Assembly: GCF_001623875.1 (NCBI RefSeq) | Contig: NZ_LWAE01000002.1 | Location: 310,001-374,000 of the forward strand | Reading direction: 5' to 3' | Source: Clostridium magnum DSM 2767 | GTDB lineage: Bacteria; Bacillota; Clostridia; Clostridiales; Clostridiaceae | DNA: 64,000 nt | Shown here: positions 1 through 10,221 of the stretch, one piece after another | Position numbering within the stretch: the stretch's first letter is position 1 | How the letters are laid out: each line of letters opens with the position of its first letter | The notes under the pieces: generated by a model | What the model was told of the DNA's origin: nothing | The model's input: only the letters and a program-made list of their open reading frames with translations | Database searches by the model: none | Position numbers and translations under genes: made by a program

Positions 1-621
1 GATGTTGAATCTACAGGAACTATAGTGCACGTAGCTGTAAATAAAAAATACTTAGGATATATTGTTATATCTGATGAAATAAAAGAGGATTCTGCAAAAA
101 CGATACAAGCATTAAAGTCCATTGGAGTTAAGAAAACTATAATGCTAACTGGTGATAATAAGACTGTAGGGGATAATGTAGCTAAACAGTTAGGACTAGA
201 CGAAGTATACTCAGAGTTATTACCTCACCAAAAGGTTGAGAAGTTAGAAGAGATAGATCAGAAAAAATCACGGAGCGGCAAGCTGATTTTTGTAGGAGAT
301 GGAATTAATGATGCACCTGTACTTGCAAGAGCAGATATAGGAATAGCTATGGGAGGCATAGGATCAGATGCAGCAATAGAAGCGGCGGATGTAGTAATTA
401 TGACAGATGAACCATCTAAAGTAGCTGCTGCAATCAAGATAGCTAAAAGAACTAAAAGTATAGTTTGGCAGAATATAGTATTTGCTTTAGGGGTTAAAGC
501 TGTAATTTTAGTCTTGGGTGCTTTGGGAGTTGCTACTATGTGGGAAGCAGTATTTGGAGATGTAGGAGTTGCGCTAATTGCAGTACTAAATGCGATGAGA
601 GCAATGAAAACTGAAAGGTGA
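1..621 (+). CDS. Heavy-metal P-type ATPase (Zn/Cd/Pb type), C-terminal part
   Basis: Only the last 206 residues are present; the reading frame is open to the first base, so the gene starts outside the window. The visible part has the P-domain motif MLTGDN, the hinge GDGINDAPVLARADIGIAMG, and a final membrane pair ending in FGDVGVALIAVLNAMR. The aspartate in that last helix is typical of the Zn/Cd/Pb-exporting P1B-2 group (CadA/ZntA). The enzyme should use ATP to pump soft divalent metals out through the membrane. The metal-binding N-terminus and the CPC membrane motif lie outside the window, so the substrate is inferred from the C-terminal helix only. A hairpin follows the stop codon. Confidence 0.9.
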   Translation, partial: DVESTGTIVHVAVNKKYLGYIVISDEIKEDSAKTIQALKSIGVKKTIMLTGDNKTVGDNVAKQLGLDEVYSELLPHQKVEKLEEIDQKKSRSGKLIFVGDGINDAPVLARADIGIAMGGIGSDAAIEAADVVIMTDEPSKVAAAIKIAKRTKSIVWQNIVFALGVKAVILVLGALGVATMWEAVFGDVGVALIAVLNAMRAMKTER

Positions 622-630
622 TGTAACATT

Positions 631-675
631 TAGCCTAGAATTTTATTAAGTTAAAATTCTAGGCTAATTTGTTTT
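631..675 (+). terminator. Hairpin terminator after the P-type ATPase
   Basis: A perfect 15-bp stem (631-645 with 652-666, loop TTAAGT) lies just after the ATPase stop and is followed by a weak T-rich stretch. It is a probable intrinsic terminator. Confidence 0.65.
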
Positions 676-763
676 AATCAGTGTAATTTTTATAGATATT
701 TTTTCATAATCATATTAGTATATGTTAGATAATTCACAGCTTTAGGGGAGGTGTATGTGGAGG

Positions 764-1996
764 ATGATTGGAGATGCTTTTTATCAGTTTCCGATAGATT
801 ATGTGCGAGAACAGTTTCCTGCCTTGAAACGGATTTATAATAACAGATCTGTAATTTATTTAGATGGACCAGAAGGATCTCAGATGGTTCGTGGGTCAAT
901 TGAAGCGATGTCAAGTTATATGTCTAAGGGTTGTGCAAATCTTTATGGTCAATTTCCAAGTAGTAAAGAAACGAAGGATATGGTATTAGAAGCAAAGAAA
1001 TCGGTAGCAGAGATGTTGGGTGCTAAAGAGAAAGAGATTGTATTTGGTGCGAATGTTACAACCTTAGAGTTTGCAATTTCAAGGCTTATAGCAAAGGATT
1101 TAAAGCCGGGAGATGAGATAGTTCTTTCTGAAATGGATCATAGGGCAAATGTAGAACCGTGGTTATCAATTGCTAAAGATAAAGGTCTTATTGTACGATG
1201 GTTTAAAGCTAATATAAGTAATCTTACTCTTGATTTAAGTGAGATGTACTCAGTTATTACAGAAAAAACTCGAATAGTTGCTATTGGACTTGCTTCAAAT
1301 GCTATAGGCACTGTTAATGAAGTTGAAATAATAGCAGATCGAGCAAAGGCGGTTGGTGCTATTGTTATAGTAGATGCAGCTCATGCGGCTCCACACTTTT
1401 TTATTGAATATAATAAACTTGGCGCAGATATACTTTTCTGTTCTGCCTATAAGTTTTTCGGACCACATGTAGGTATTGCTATAATCAAAGAAAGTATATC
1501 TAAAAGGTGGGTAGGGGCATCCCCTAATCATATTGTACATCAACCGGAAACAGGTACTCTAAATTATGAAGGTATCGCTGGGATTAAGGCAGCAATTGAT
1601 TTTATTGCTTCGCTAGGTAGAGGAGAAACAGAGAAAGAAAAAATAATGTCAGGGTTTAAACAGATTGAAGCTTATGAAAATAGATTGGCTAGTAAAATTC
1701 GTAAGAGGCTTAGCAAGATGTCAAAGATAATAATGTATCAGGCACCAGAATGGTCTAGAAAGACCCCGACTATTACTTTTAGAATTGATGGTATGACTTC
1801 ACAGCAGGTGTGCAGGTGGATGGCTGAAGAAAATTCAGTTTTTATTACAAATGGTGACTTCTATACAGCTGTTTTAGCTGATAAACTAGGTATTCATAAA
1901 GATGATGGATGGATTCGAGTAGGAATTGCTCCTTATAATACTGAAGAAGAAGTAGAATTTTTTATTAGTACAATTAAGAAACTAGTTAATGTATGA
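764..1996 (+). CDS. Cysteine-desulfurase-like class V aminotransferase (VC1184-like)
   Basis: 410 residues with the fold-type I PLP layout of the SufS/NifS family: FGANVTTLEF in the phosphate-binding region, IVDAAHAAPHF, and the PLP lysine in FCSAYKFFGPH. The loop that carries the catalytic cysteine in true desulfurases contains no cysteine (GDFYTAVLADKLG). It therefore fits the cysteine-desulfurase-like subfamily of uncertain reaction rather than an Fe-S assembly enzyme. The ATG at 764 is chosen because the AGGGGAGG at 744-751 sits 12 bases upstream; the in-frame ATG at 755 is too close. It stands alone, with no suf or isc genes nearby. Whether it releases sulfur is not shown by the sequence. 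Confidence 0.75.
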   Translation: MIGDAFYQFPIDYVREQFPALKRIYNNRSVIYLDGPEGSQMVRGSIEAMSSYMSKGCANLYGQFPSSKETKDMVLEAKKSVAEMLGAKEKEIVFGANVTTLEFAISRLIAKDLKPGDEIVLSEMDHRANVEPWLSIAKDKGLIVRWFKANISNLTLDLSEMYSVITEKTRIVAIGLASNAIGTVNEVEIIADRAKAVGAIVIVDAAHAAPHFFIEYNKLGADILFCSAYKFFGPHVGIAIIKESISKRWVGASPNHIVHQPETGTLNYEGIAGIKAAIDFIASLGRGETEKEKIMSGFKQIEAYENRLASKIRKRLSKMSKIIMYQAPEWSRKTPTITFRIDGMTSQQVCRWMAEENSVFITNGDFYTAVLADKLGIHKDDGWIRVGIAPYNTEEEVEFFISTIKKLVNV

Positions 1997-2005
1997 GAAA
2001 TGTAG

Positions 2006-2060
2006 AAATAATGGCTATTTGTTAAGAATATTTATCTTAACAAATAGCCATTATTTATTG
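2006..2060 (+). terminator. Strong hairpin terminator
   Basis: A perfect 22-bp stem (2006-2027 with 2035-2056, 7-nt loop) ends in a T-rich run and follows the aminotransferase-like gene. Confidence 0.8.
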
Positions 2061-2154
2061 TTAAATAGACTTATTATTTGCAAAATTAGACGGTATCTAA
2101 GATATAGTAGTACATGTATTAGACAAAATTCGCTAATATGGGAGGTGTTTTTTT

Positions 2155-2211
2155 TTGAAAGGCATAGAAAGAAGAAGTATTAATACAGGAAAAACATCTG
2201 TATCAATTTAA
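2155..2211 (+). CDS. Possible 18-residue leader peptide upstream of pflB
   Basis: A TTG at 2155 follows GGGAGGTG (2140-2147) and opens an 18-codon frame reading MKGIERRSINTGKTSVSI. It lies upstream of the strong pflB promoter and overlaps two of the three ATTRATACAG motifs. It may be a chance frame behind a fortuitous ribosome site. No family is recognised. Confidence 0.2.
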   Translation: MKGIERRSINTGKTSVSI

Positions 2212-2246
2212 TTGCTAAATTTGACTGAAATCAACGAAAATAAATA

Positions 2247-2275
2247 TTGATACAGAGAAGAAAACAGTATATAAT
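2247..2275 (+). promoter_or_regulatory. pflB promoter with overlapping operator-like repeats
   Basis: TTGATA (2247-2252), a 17-base spacer and TATAAT (2270-2275) form a near-consensus vegetative promoter about 110 bases before pflB. The -35 hexamer lies inside one copy of ATTRATACAG (2246-2255). Two further copies lie upstream at 2179-2188 (same direction) and 2198-2207 (opposite). This arrangement suggests binding of a regulator; which one is unknown. Confidence 0.7.
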
Positions 2276-2385
2276 AGAGACATAAGATGATGAAAGATAA
2301 ATAACAAACAATAATTCAATTAAAAGATATGTAAAAAATAAAGTAATAATGACAAATATTGATGAAAATAAGGAGTGTATAGATT

Positions 2386-4626
2386 ATGGAACAATGGAAT
2401 GGCTTTAAACAAGGAAGATGGACTGAAGAGATCAATGTTAGAGACTTTATACAAAAAAATTACACTGTATATGAAGGCGACAAAAACTTTTTAGCAGCTC
2501 CAACAGAAAAAACTAAGAAAGTATGGAGTGAAGCAGAAGCTCTTATAATAGAAGAAATCAAAAAAGGTGTTATGGATGTTGAAACTAAAGCATTCTCTGG
2601 TATAAACAATTTTAAAGCAGGATATTTAGATAAAGAAAACGAAGTTATCGTAGGATTCCAAACAGATGCCCCATTAAAGAGAATAATGAACCCATTTGGT
2701 GGAATGAGAATGGTTGAACAATCTCTTGAAGCATATGGTTTCGAAATGGATGAAGAATTAAATAAGAACTTCAAGCAATACAGAAAAACTCACAACGAAG
2801 GTGTTTTTGATGCTTATACAGAAGCAACAAGAAAAGCTAGAACAGTAGGTCTTTTAACTGGACTACCTGATGCTTATGGAAGAGGAAGAATAATAGGTGA
2901 CTACAGAAGAATAGCTCTTTACGGAATGGACTTCTTAGTGGCACAAAAGAAGAAAGACCTAAAAGAATTAAAAGGATCATGTGACGAAACTATAAGACTT
3001 AGAGAAGAAGTATCAATGCAGATCCGTGCTATGCAAGAAATCAAGGATATGGCTTTATCATACGGAATAGATATATCAAAGCCAGCTTCAAATGCTGTAG
3101 AAGCAGTTCAATTCTTATACTTTGGATACTTAGCTGGAGTAAAAGAAAATAACGGAGCAGCAATGTCACTTGGAAGAAATACTACTTTCTTAGATATATT
3201 CATAGAAAGAGATATTCAAAATGGATTATTAACAGAAGAGTTAGCTCAAGAAATAATCGATCAGTTTGTTATAAAATTAAGAATGGTAAGACACTTAAGA
3301 ACTCCTGAGTACAATGACTTATTTGCAGGAGATCCTAACTGGATAACTGAATCAATCGGAGGGGTTGGAGTTAACGGTAAGCCACTTGTTACTAAAACAG
3401 CTTACAGATTCCTACACACACTAACTAACTTAACACCAGCACCAGAACCAAATATGACAGTTTTATGGTCACAAAACTTACCAGAAAACTTCAAAAAGTA
3501 TTGTGCTGAAATGTCAATAAAGACAGATGCTATCCAATACGAAAATGATGATATAATGAGACCAATATATGGAGACGACTATGCTATAGCTTGCTGTGTA
3601 TCTGCTATGGAAGTTGGTAAGAGAATGCAGTTCTTCGGAGCTAGAACAAACCTTGCTAAAGCATTACTTTACGCTATAAACGGTGGAGTAGATGAAAAGA
3701 AAATGGCTAAGGATGGCAGCTTAATAGAAGTTGTACCTGGAATAGAAAGAATAACTGATGAAGTTCTTGATTTCGACAAAGTAATGAAAAACTACATCAA
3801 AGTTATGGAATATGTAGCCGAGCTATATGTTGATACAATGAATACAATACACTACATGCACGACAAATATGCTTATGAAGCAGGACAAATGGCTCTTCAC
3901 GATACAAAAGTTAAGAGATTCATGGCATTCGGTGTAGCTGGATTATCAGTTGTTGCAGACTCATTAAGTGCTATAAAATTTGCTAAAGTTAAGCCAGTAA
4001 GAAACGAAAAAGGTATTGCTGTTGACTTCGAAATCGAAGGAGACTTCCCTAAATACGGAAATGACGATGATAGAGTTGACGATTTAGCAGTAGATATAAC
4101 AAAGAGATTCTCAAATGAACTTAAGAAACACAAAACTTACAGAAATGCAGACCATTCACTATCAGTTTTAACTATAACATCAAACGTAGTTTATGGTAAG
4201 AAAACAGGATCAACTCCTGACGGAAGAAAAGCTGGAGAAGCTTTTGCACCAGGAGCAAATCCAATGCACGGAAGAGATGAAAATGGAGCTCTTGCTTCAC
4301 TTAACTCAGTAGCTAAAATACCATATAGAGAATACTGCCAAGACGGTGTTTCAAATACATTCTCAATAATACCAGATGCTCTTGGAAAAGATGAAGAAAG
4401 CAGAATCAGCAATCTTGCTAATCTAATGGATGGATATTTTGGACAAAGTGCATTCCACTTAAACGTAAATGTATTTAGAAGAGAGACATTAATAGATGCT
4501 ATGGAAAATCCAGAAAAATATCCAACTTTAACTATCAGAGTTTCAGGATATGCTGTTCACTTCAATAGATTAACTAAAGAACAACAAAAAGAAGTTATAA
4601 GCAGAACTTTCCACGATGCAATATAA
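2386..4626 (+). CDS. pflB: Formate C-acetyltransferase (pyruvate formate-lyase)
   Basis: 746 residues, the normal length for PflB. The enzyme splits pyruvate and CoA into acetyl-CoA and formate by a glycyl-radical mechanism in the cytoplasm. Adjacent catalytic cysteines are seen in [10 protein letters not shown] (residues 403-404). The C-terminal glycyl-radical motif is RVSGYAV, with the radical glycine at about residue 721. A ribosome site (AAGGAGTG) precedes the ATG. The activase gene follows after a hairpin spacer. Codon use is shifted towards C-ending codons (TTC, AAC, TAC) compared with neighbours, as expected for a highly expressed gene. In anaerobic clostridia PFL mainly supplies formate for C1 units as well as acetyl-CoA. 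Confidence 0.97.
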   Translation: MEQWNGFKQGRWTEEINVRDFIQKNYTVYEGDKNFLAAPTEKTKKVWSEAEALIIEEIKKGVMDVETKAFSGINNFKAGYLDKENEVIVGFQTDAPLKRIMNPFGGMRMVEQSLEAYGFEMDEELNKNFKQYRKTHNEGVFDAYTEATRKARTVGLLTGLPDAYGRGRIIGDYRRIALYGMDFLVAQKKKDLKELKGSCDETIRLREEVSMQIRAMQEIKDMALSYGIDISKPASNAVEAVQFLYFGYLAGVKENNGAAMSLGRNTTFLDIFIERDIQNGLLTEELAQEIIDQFVIKLRMVRHLRTPEYNDLFAGDPNWITESIGGVGVNGKPLVTKTAYRFLHTLTNLTPAPEPNMTVLWSQNLPENFKKYCAEMSIKTDAIQYENDDIMRPIYGDDYAIACCVSAMEVGKRMQFFGARTNLAKALLYAINGGVDEKKMAKDGSLIEVVPGIERITDEVLDFDKVMKNYIKVMEYVAELYVDTMNTIHYMHDKYAYEAGQMALHDTKVKRFMAFGVAGLSVVADSLSAIKFAKVKPVRNEKGIAVDFEIEGDFPKYGNDDDRVDDLAVDITKRFSNELKKHKTYRNADHSLSVLTITSNVVYGKKTGSTPDGRKAGEAFAPGANPMHGRDENGALASLNSVAKIPYREYCQDGVSNTFSIIPDALGKDEESRISNLANLMDGYFGQSAFHLNVNVFRRETLIDAMENPEKYPTLTIRVSGYAVHFNRLTKEQQKEVISRTFHDAI

Positions 4627-4692
4627 TGCAAAATAACTTGTAAAGTTTTGTTCATTGAGATAGAATGTTTGTAATTTAATAAATGTAATGAT

Positions 4693-4722
4693 ATTGCCCG
4701 TTGTTTTTTAACAACGGGCAAT
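4693..4722 (+). promoter_or_regulatory. Hairpin between pflB and pflA
   Basis: A perfect 12-bp stem (4693-4704 with 4711-4722, loop TTTTTA) without a following T-run lies in the 119-base gap between the two genes. It may be an mRNA processing or stability element that lowers activase expression relative to PFL. Confidence 0.5.
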
Positions 4723-4745
4723 GTTCATAATTGGAGGAGATAAAA

Positions 4746-5465
4746 ATGATTGTAGGAAGAATTCACTCTTTTGAGAGTATGGGATTAGTAGATGGACCGG
4801 GAATTAGATCTATTGTATTTTTGCAGGGCTGCGCTCTTAGATGTGCATATTGTCACAATCCAGATACATGGGCATTTAGCGGCGGAAAAGAAATGACACC
4901 AGAAGAAGTAGTAAAAAAGGTGAGTAGATTTAAACCTTATTTTAAAGACAATGGTGGAGTTACTTTTTCTGGCGGAGACCCTTTAATGCAGCCAGAGTTT
5001 TTAATAGAGACTTTAAAACTTTGTAAAGAGGCAGGTATTCATACAACTATTGATACATCAGGCTATGGTAAAGGAAAATATGAAGAAATATTGAAGTATA
5101 CTGATTTAGTACTTCTTGATATAAAACATGTAGATGATGCAGGGTATAGGAGTTTAGTTGAGGCTCCTAAAAAAGGTTTCGATCAGTTTTTAGAAGCTGT
5201 TCAAAAGGCAGGTACTAAGCTTTGGATAAGACACGTTGTAGTTCCTGGAATAACAGATTCTGAAGAACATATAAAAAAATTAGCTCAAATAATTAGGGAA
5301 ATAAAAAACGTAGAAAAAATTGAACTTCTTCCATATCACACTTTAGGAGCTCAAAAATATGAAAAGATGGAATTGGATTATAAACTAGAAGGTGTAGAAT
5401 CCATGGATAAAGAAGACTTAGCTAAATTAGAAAAAGTTTTAAAAGATGAGCTAGAGAAAAATTAA
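4746..5465 (+). CDS. pflA: Pyruvate formate-lyase activating enzyme
   Basis: 239 residues, a radical SAM enzyme. GCALRCAYCHNP holds the CxxxCxxC that ligates the 4Fe-4S cluster, and VTFSGGDPLMQPEF is the SAM-binding GGE-like motif. It makes the glycyl radical on PflB using SAM and reduced ferredoxin or flavodoxin. The ATG at 4746 is chosen because GGAGGAG (4733-4739) sits seven bases before it; the upstream TTG overlaps that ribosome site. It lies directly downstream of pflB, as in most bacteria. Confidence 0.96.
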   Translation: MIVGRIHSFESMGLVDGPGIRSIVFLQGCALRCAYCHNPDTWAFSGGKEMTPEEVVKKVSRFKPYFKDNGGVTFSGGDPLMQPEFLIETLKLCKEAGIHTTIDTSGYGKGKYEEILKYTDLVLLDIKHVDDAGYRSLVEAPKKGFDQFLEAVQKAGTKLWIRHVVVPGITDSEEHIKKLAQIIREIKNVEKIELLPYHTLGAQKYEKMELDYKLEGVESMDKEDLAKLEKVLKDELEKN

Positions 5466-5477
5466 GTAATTCCTACG

Positions 5478-5510
5478 TTATATAGGGTTCCAGGGTGGAA
5501 CCCTATATAA
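5478..5510 (+). terminator. Hairpin after pflA
   Basis: A perfect stem of about 15 bp (5478-5492 with 5496-5510) closes on a GGG triloop. No T-run follows, so it may act as a 3' stabiliser or weak terminator. Confidence 0.5.
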
Positions 5511-5574
5511 GATTATCATAAAAATTGTGCTATATATCTGAAATATCAAAAGATTTAATCTTTATCACAAGGTA

Positions 5575-5601
5575 TAAAATAAATGTTTATGGTTCCGATA
5601 A
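5575..5601 (+). promoter_or_regulatory. Sigma-D (FliA/sigma-28)-type promoter for the chemoreceptor
   Basis: TAAA (5575-5578), exactly 15 bases, then TCCGATAA (5594-5601) matches the motility sigma consensus TAAA-N15-GCCGATAA at all but one position. It lies 48 bases before the chemoreceptor start. Confidence 0.7.
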
Positions 5602-5649
5602 TATGGTAGTAATAATAAAATATACTACAATTAGGAAAGGACAGAAGAT

Positions 5650-7677
5650 ATGGAAAGAAAAGTTTCTATGAAAGAAAAATCTATAAAATTCAAAATTCTC
5701 ACAGTGCCCTTAATTATTATATTTATCGTTGCATCTTTGATATCTGTTATAGCTATTAAAATAGCACAAGCTACGGTAATGAATCAGCTCAAAGGAGATG
5801 GAACTAATTTAGCAAATGGAGTTGCTAAACAGGTTGGTAATAATGCTATCTCGCTTGGTACCCTAAACGAGTCTATAGAATCTAGAATTAAAACCCTTGG
5901 AAAATTCATTGTAGGAAATGTAGATAAGGTAAATAATGATTATTTATCAGAGCTAGCAAGTCAGTTTGAGGTAGATGAAATAAATGTTACAGACCCAAAT
6001 GGAATAATAATTTACTCTAATTTACAATCAAGTATAAATGCAGTTTTCGATAGTAATCATATTTCATATCCTGTTTTAAAGGGCGAAAAAACAGAATTTA
6101 TGGAGAACATCAGAAAGAGTAGAGAAAATAATAACTACTATAAATATGGATATATACGAAAAAATGATGGCGGAATAGTGCAAATAGGTATACTTGCTAA
6201 TAAGGTGCAAAAGTTAAGTGCCAGTCTTGAAGTGCAAAAATTAGTTGAAGATATGGTAAAGGACAATAGTAGTATAGTTTATGCACTATTTATAGATAAA
6301 AATTTAAAAGCAACAGCACATAGTGAAAAGGATAGGATAGGAATAGCTCTTGATGACATAGGAAGTAAGACTGCAGCAGTAGATGGCAAACTTTATTCCT
6401 CCACTTTTTTACACAAAAACAAAATAGAAGTTTATGATATATTAGTTCCAGTATATAGTAATGGTGTACATATAGGTGCAATCGATATAGGATTTTCATT
6501 AGATAATGAGACTAAAACTATTCATCATATAATATCATACATATTAATTATTGCAGTGTTAGCTATAGCTATTTCATCATTTATACTGATTAAGATAGAA
6601 AAAAGTATAGTAAGCCCTCTAGAAAATTTGGTACAAGTATCTAAAAAGATATCCAATGGAGAGTTTGATAGTGAGGTTGTAGTATATAATAATGATGAAA
6701 TTGGAATTTTAGCATCAAGCTTTAAACAAATGTCAGATAGCTTAAAGGGTACTATAGGAACGATAAAGAGAGAGACTGCAAGGGTAAGTTCTATGGCTTA
6801 TGATCTAAATTCAAATGCAGAACAAATGAATAGTTCTGTTGATCAGGTAGCTCATGCAGTTGAAAATGTAACTACGGGAGCAACACAACAAGCAAGTGAC
6901 CTAATGGAAGTAGTGAACCATATGTCTAGTTTAGAAGATGAACTTAAAAATATCGAGAATAAGCTAAGTCGTGTTAGAGAAAGTTCAGACATGACAGCAA
7001 ATAAAGCAATGGTGGGAAAAGATCAAATTGATCTTCTTTTAAAATCAATTGAAGATATTAAAAATTCATTTAAAACAGTAGCTGAAAAAGTTAATAGTCT
7101 AAATTCCAGTGTATCACAGGTTGGGAACATAACAGATGTTATAAACGATATATCTGAACAGACTAATTTACTAGCTCTTAATGCCGCTATAGAAGCAGCA
7201 AGAGCAGGAGAAGCAGGAAAAGGCTTCTCGGTAGTTGCAGAAGAGGTAAGAAACCTTGCTGAGCAGTCTAAGGAATCAACTGAGCAGATACAGAAGCTAA
7301 TTTACTCAATAAGCAGTGAAACTGCAAATGTAATGACTACAGCTGATGAAGTTAGAGAACTTGTTAATAAGCAAGTAAATACAGTACAAACTACAATATC
7401 ATCCTTTAATGATATGATTGAGGCTATTACCGGTATACCACCTTTGGTAGATGATACTTATGGATCTCTTGAAAATACAATAAAATCTAAAGATATAGTT
7501 TTAACTAAAGTTGAAGGCGTTACTTCTGTATCCCAGGAAACATCTGCTGCTTCTGAAGAAATTTCAGCATCTTCTCAAGAAATGTTTGCTAGCACTGAAG
7601 AGGTTGCCAAATTTGCTTTAGAATTAAGTGAAGTTGCCAAACAGCTTGATAAAGAAACAGATAACTTTAAATTGTAG
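5650..7677 (+). CDS. Methyl-accepting chemotaxis protein with extracellular Cache-type sensor
   Basis: 675 residues. Order: TM1 (about 16-38), a roughly 250-residue extracellular sensor of Cache type, TM2 (about 291-313), HAMP, then a long cytoplasmic coiled coil. The conserved hairpin tip [19 protein letters not shown] lies at about 505-525, and [10 protein letters not shown] follows. The C-terminal segment [18 protein letters not shown] is a typical methylation-helix region. The protein controls CheA-CheW signalling in response to a small extracellular ligand that cannot be deduced. An AAAGGA ribosome site lies nine bases before the ATG. The gene is monocistronic, with a sigma-D-like promoter upstream and a terminator downstream. 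Confidence 0.93.
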   Translation: MERKVSMKEKSIKFKILTVPLIIIFIVASLISVIAIKIAQATVMNQLKGDGTNLANGVAKQVGNNAISLGTLNESIESRIKTLGKFIVGNVDKVNNDYLSELASQFEVDEINVTDPNGIIIYSNLQSSINAVFDSNHISYPVLKGEKTEFMENIRKSRENNNYYKYGYIRKNDGGIVQIGILANKVQKLSASLEVQKLVEDMVKDNSSIVYALFIDKNLKATAHSEKDRIGIALDDIGSKTAAVDGKLYSSTFLHKNKIEVYDILVPVYSNGVHIGAIDIGFSLDNETKTIHHIISYILIIAVLAIAISSFILIKIEKSIVSPLENLVQVSKKISNGEFDSEVVVYNNDEIGILASSFKQMSDSLKGTIGTIKRETARVSSMAYDLNSNAEQMNSSVDQVAHAVENVTTGATQQASDLMEVVNHMSSLEDELKNIENKLSRVRESSDMTANKAMVGKDQIDLLLKSIEDIKNSFKTVAEKVNSLNSSVSQVGNITDVINDISEQTNLLALNAAIEAARAGEAGKGFSVVAEEVRNLAEQSKESTEQIQKLIYSISSETANVMTTADEVRELVNKQVNTVQTTISSFNDMIEAITGIPPLVDDTYGSLENTIKSKDIVLTKVEGVTSVSQETSAASEEISASSQEMFASTEEVAKFALELSEVAKQLDKETDNFKL

Positions 7678-7755
7678 TAGGAATCCAAGGTTCATATGGG
7701 ACTTGAACCCTAAGCTGATTCAAAAATTTCTTTTTAGTAGAAACTAAAATTAAGA

Positions 7756-7793
7756 ATAACCCTTATGTTTTTTAGCATAGGGGTTAATTTTTT
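7756..7793 (+). terminator. Intrinsic terminator after the chemoreceptor
   Basis: A 12-bp stem with one mismatch (7756-7767 with 7776-7787) is followed by TTTTTT. Confidence 0.8.
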
Positions 7794-7795
7794 AC

Positions 7796-8150
7796 TTAAA
7801 GTATTATATAATAGTATTGAATTTCCCTAAATATGGAATTGTTATCGGGAATTGTATAAACAGATGGGTCTAATTTTTTTTAATGTTAATAGCTTAAAAG
7901 TATAGGTTTATGAAAATAGAAAGATAGATTACTATACTGTAAATAAATTGAAATAAATTAGGTTTTATGATTAAAACAAAAATTGTCTTAATAGGCACAT
8001 ATATGCTATACTAATTGTATACTAATTGTATGATGATCAACATATTGTATACTGATTAACATACAGTGTGATACTTATTGCATAATTAGTAAAAAACAGT
8101 ATATCATTAATCTTAAATTGCATTAATATTTTTAAAGGAGACAAACTAAG
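7796..8150 (+). promoter_or_regulatory. Long upstream region of fbp with tandem 11-bp repeats
   Basis: This 355-base gap holds two abutting copies of TATACTAATTG (8007-8017 and 8018-8028) and a variant, TATACTGATTA, at 8048-8058. The copies are spaced by one and about three helical turns, as expected for a regulator's half-sites. No gene is visible in it. Confidence 0.4.
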
Positions 8151-10154
8151 ATGATTTTCTATGATGAAAATAATTTGGATATAATAGAAAAAGATTTAAG
8201 ATATCTTCAATTGTTGGCTAAACAGTATCCTTCAATCTCAATTGCCAGCACAGAAATAATTAATCTTCAAGCGATTCTAAATTTACCTAAGGGTACAGAA
8301 CATTTTATAACAGATGTTCACGGAGAAAATGAATCCTTTACTCACATGCGAAGAAATGCATCGGGAGTTATAAAAAGAAAAATTGATGATGTATTTGGGA
8401 ATTCCTTGAGAGAACAGCAAAAATCAAAACTTGCAACTCTAATTTATTATCCTGAACAAAAATTAGAATTAATTAAACAAACTGAAAATAATCTTGAAGA
8501 CTGGTATAAAATAACTCTTTATCAGCTTATTCAGCTATGTAAAAATATATGCTCTAAATACACCCGCTCTAAAGTTAGAAAAGCGCTTCCTCAAGATTTT
8601 GCATATATAATAGAGGAGTTACTTCATGAGCAGGATGACAGAGTGGATAAGCAGGCTTATTATAATGGAATCATCAAAACTATAATTGATATAGATCGTG
8701 CAGGTGAATTTATTATAACAATATCTAATGTAATACAGAGATTGGTAGTGGACAGACTTCATATTATAGGGGATATTTATGATAGAGGGCCTGGAGCAGA
8801 TATTATTATGGAAGCTTTAATGAATCATCATTCAGTAGATATTCAATGGGGTAACCATGATATTTTATGGATGGGAGCTGCGGCAGGATGTGAAGCTTGT
8901 ATCTGTAATGTTCTTAGAATATCCTTAAGATATGCTAATCTTAGAACTATTGAAGATGGATATGGAATTAATTTATTACCTTTAGCTACTTTTGCAATGG
9001 AGTTTTATGGGGAAGACCTATGTGAAGGTTTTACGCCTAAAACTTTAGATAAAAATATAAGTGAAAATGAGCTAGCTCTTCTTGCCCAAATGCATAAAGC
9101 TATTTCAATTCTACAGTTTAAAATTGAAGGACAAATAATAAAAAGACATACTGAGTTCCAAATGGATGATAGATTGCTCCTAGATAAAATTGATATAGAA
9201 AAAGGAGAGATAGAACTAGGGGAAGAAAAGTATAAATTAAATGATACAAGCTTCCCAACGGTGGACTGGAATGATCCACATAAGCTATCTGAAAGAGAAG
9301 AAGATCTAATAGAGAAAATAACCCGTTCCTTTGTTAACAGTGAAAAGCTTCAGAGACATATTAAGTTTCTATATAGCAAAGGAAGTATGTATTTAAGATA
9401 TAATTCTAATCTTTTGTTCCATGGATGTATTCCATTAAATGAAGATGGAAGCTTTAAAGAAGTGAAGATTGGAAATATAAAGTATAGTGGTAAAGCTTTG
9501 TTAGATAGAGTTGACCGTGCAGCAAGGGATTCCTATTTCTTTAAGAATGGTACTCAACTTAAGGAATATGGCATGGACCTTATGTGGTTTTTGTGGTGTG
9601 GTCCAGACTCGCCGGTCTTTGGTAAAGATAGAATGACAACCTTTGAAAGATACTTCATAGATGATAAAAGCACTCATTATGAGAATAAAAATTACTATTA
9701 TAAATATAGAGATAATGAAAAAATCATTGAAAATATCCTAGAAGAATTTAACCTTGATCCTAATACTTCCCATATGATTAATGGGCATATTCCTGTAAAA
9801 ACAAAAGAAGGGGAGAGTCCTATTAAAGCAAATGGAAAACTTCTTGTAATTGATGGTGGCTTCTGTAAAGCCTATCAACCGCAAACAGGAATTGCAGGTT
9901 ATACTTTGATTTATAATTCCTATGGGCTTCTATTAACATCTCATGGTCCTTTTTCGGCCATTAAAAATGCTGTTAAAGAAGACAGTGATATTCTTTCCTC
10001 AACTATAATTTTGGAGCACGTTGTTAAAAGAAAAAGAGTGGCAGATACTGATATGGGTATAGAATTAAGAAAGCAGATAGCGGATTTAGAAAAGCTTCTT
10101 ATAGCTTATAGAAAAGGGTTAATCAAAGAAGAAATCGGAGAAATAAAAAAATAG
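8151..10154 (+). CDS. fbp: Fructose-1,6-bisphosphatase, class III
   Basis: 667 residues, the size of the Firmicute class III (YydE/Fbp) enzyme. It hydrolyses fructose-1,6-bisphosphate to fructose-6-phosphate in gluconeogenesis. Metallophosphatase motifs are visible: FITDVHGE near the N-terminus, [22 protein letters not shown], and later INGHIPVK and VIDGGF. AAAGGAGAC precedes the ATG. The gene is single, with a repeat-rich promoter region upstream and a hairpin downstream shared with the convergent cardiolipin synthase gene. Confidence 0.96.
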   Translation: MIFYDENNLDIIEKDLRYLQLLAKQYPSISIASTEIINLQAILNLPKGTEHFITDVHGENESFTHMRRNASGVIKRKIDDVFGNSLREQQKSKLATLIYYPEQKLELIKQTENNLEDWYKITLYQLIQLCKNICSKYTRSKVRKALPQDFAYIIEELLHEQDDRVDKQAYYNGIIKTIIDIDRAGEFIITISNVIQRLVVDRLHIIGDIYDRGPGADIIMEALMNHHSVDIQWGNHDILWMGAAAGCEACICNVLRISLRYANLRTIEDGYGINLLPLATFAMEFYGEDLCEGFTPKTLDKNISENELALLAQMHKAISILQFKIEGQIIKRHTEFQMDDRLLLDKIDIEKGEIELGEEKYKLNDTSFPTVDWNDPHKLSEREEDLIEKITRSFVNSEKLQRHIKFLYSKGSMYLRYNSNLLFHGCIPLNEDGSFKEVKIGNIKYSGKALLDRVDRAARDSYFFKNGTQLKEYGMDLMWFLWCGPDSPVFGKDRMTTFERYFIDDKSTHYENKNYYYKYRDNEKIIENILEEFNLDPNTSHMINGHIPVKTKEGESPIKANGKLLVIDGGFCKAYQPQTGIAGYTLIYNSYGLLLTSHGPFSAIKNAVKEDSDILSSTIILEHVVKRKRVADTDMGIELRKQIADLEKLLIAYRKGLIKEEIGEIKK

Positions 10155-10173
10155 TCCAATTATATAGGGGTTC

Positions 10174-10209
10174 GAAAGTTAGCATACTATCTTATGTAAG
10201 CTAACTTTC
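10174..10209. terminator. Hairpin between convergent fbp and cls
   Basis: A perfect 10-bp stem (GAAAGTTAGC at 10174-10183 with its complement at 10200-10209) sits between the two stop codons. There is no clear T-run in either direction. Confidence 0.45.
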
Positions 10210-10221
10210 TGCCTTGCAACT

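Noticed and set aside
258..629. A 123-codon minus-strand frame opposite the P-type ATPase
   Set aside because: It is the shadow of a clear coding region and has no ribosome site or family.
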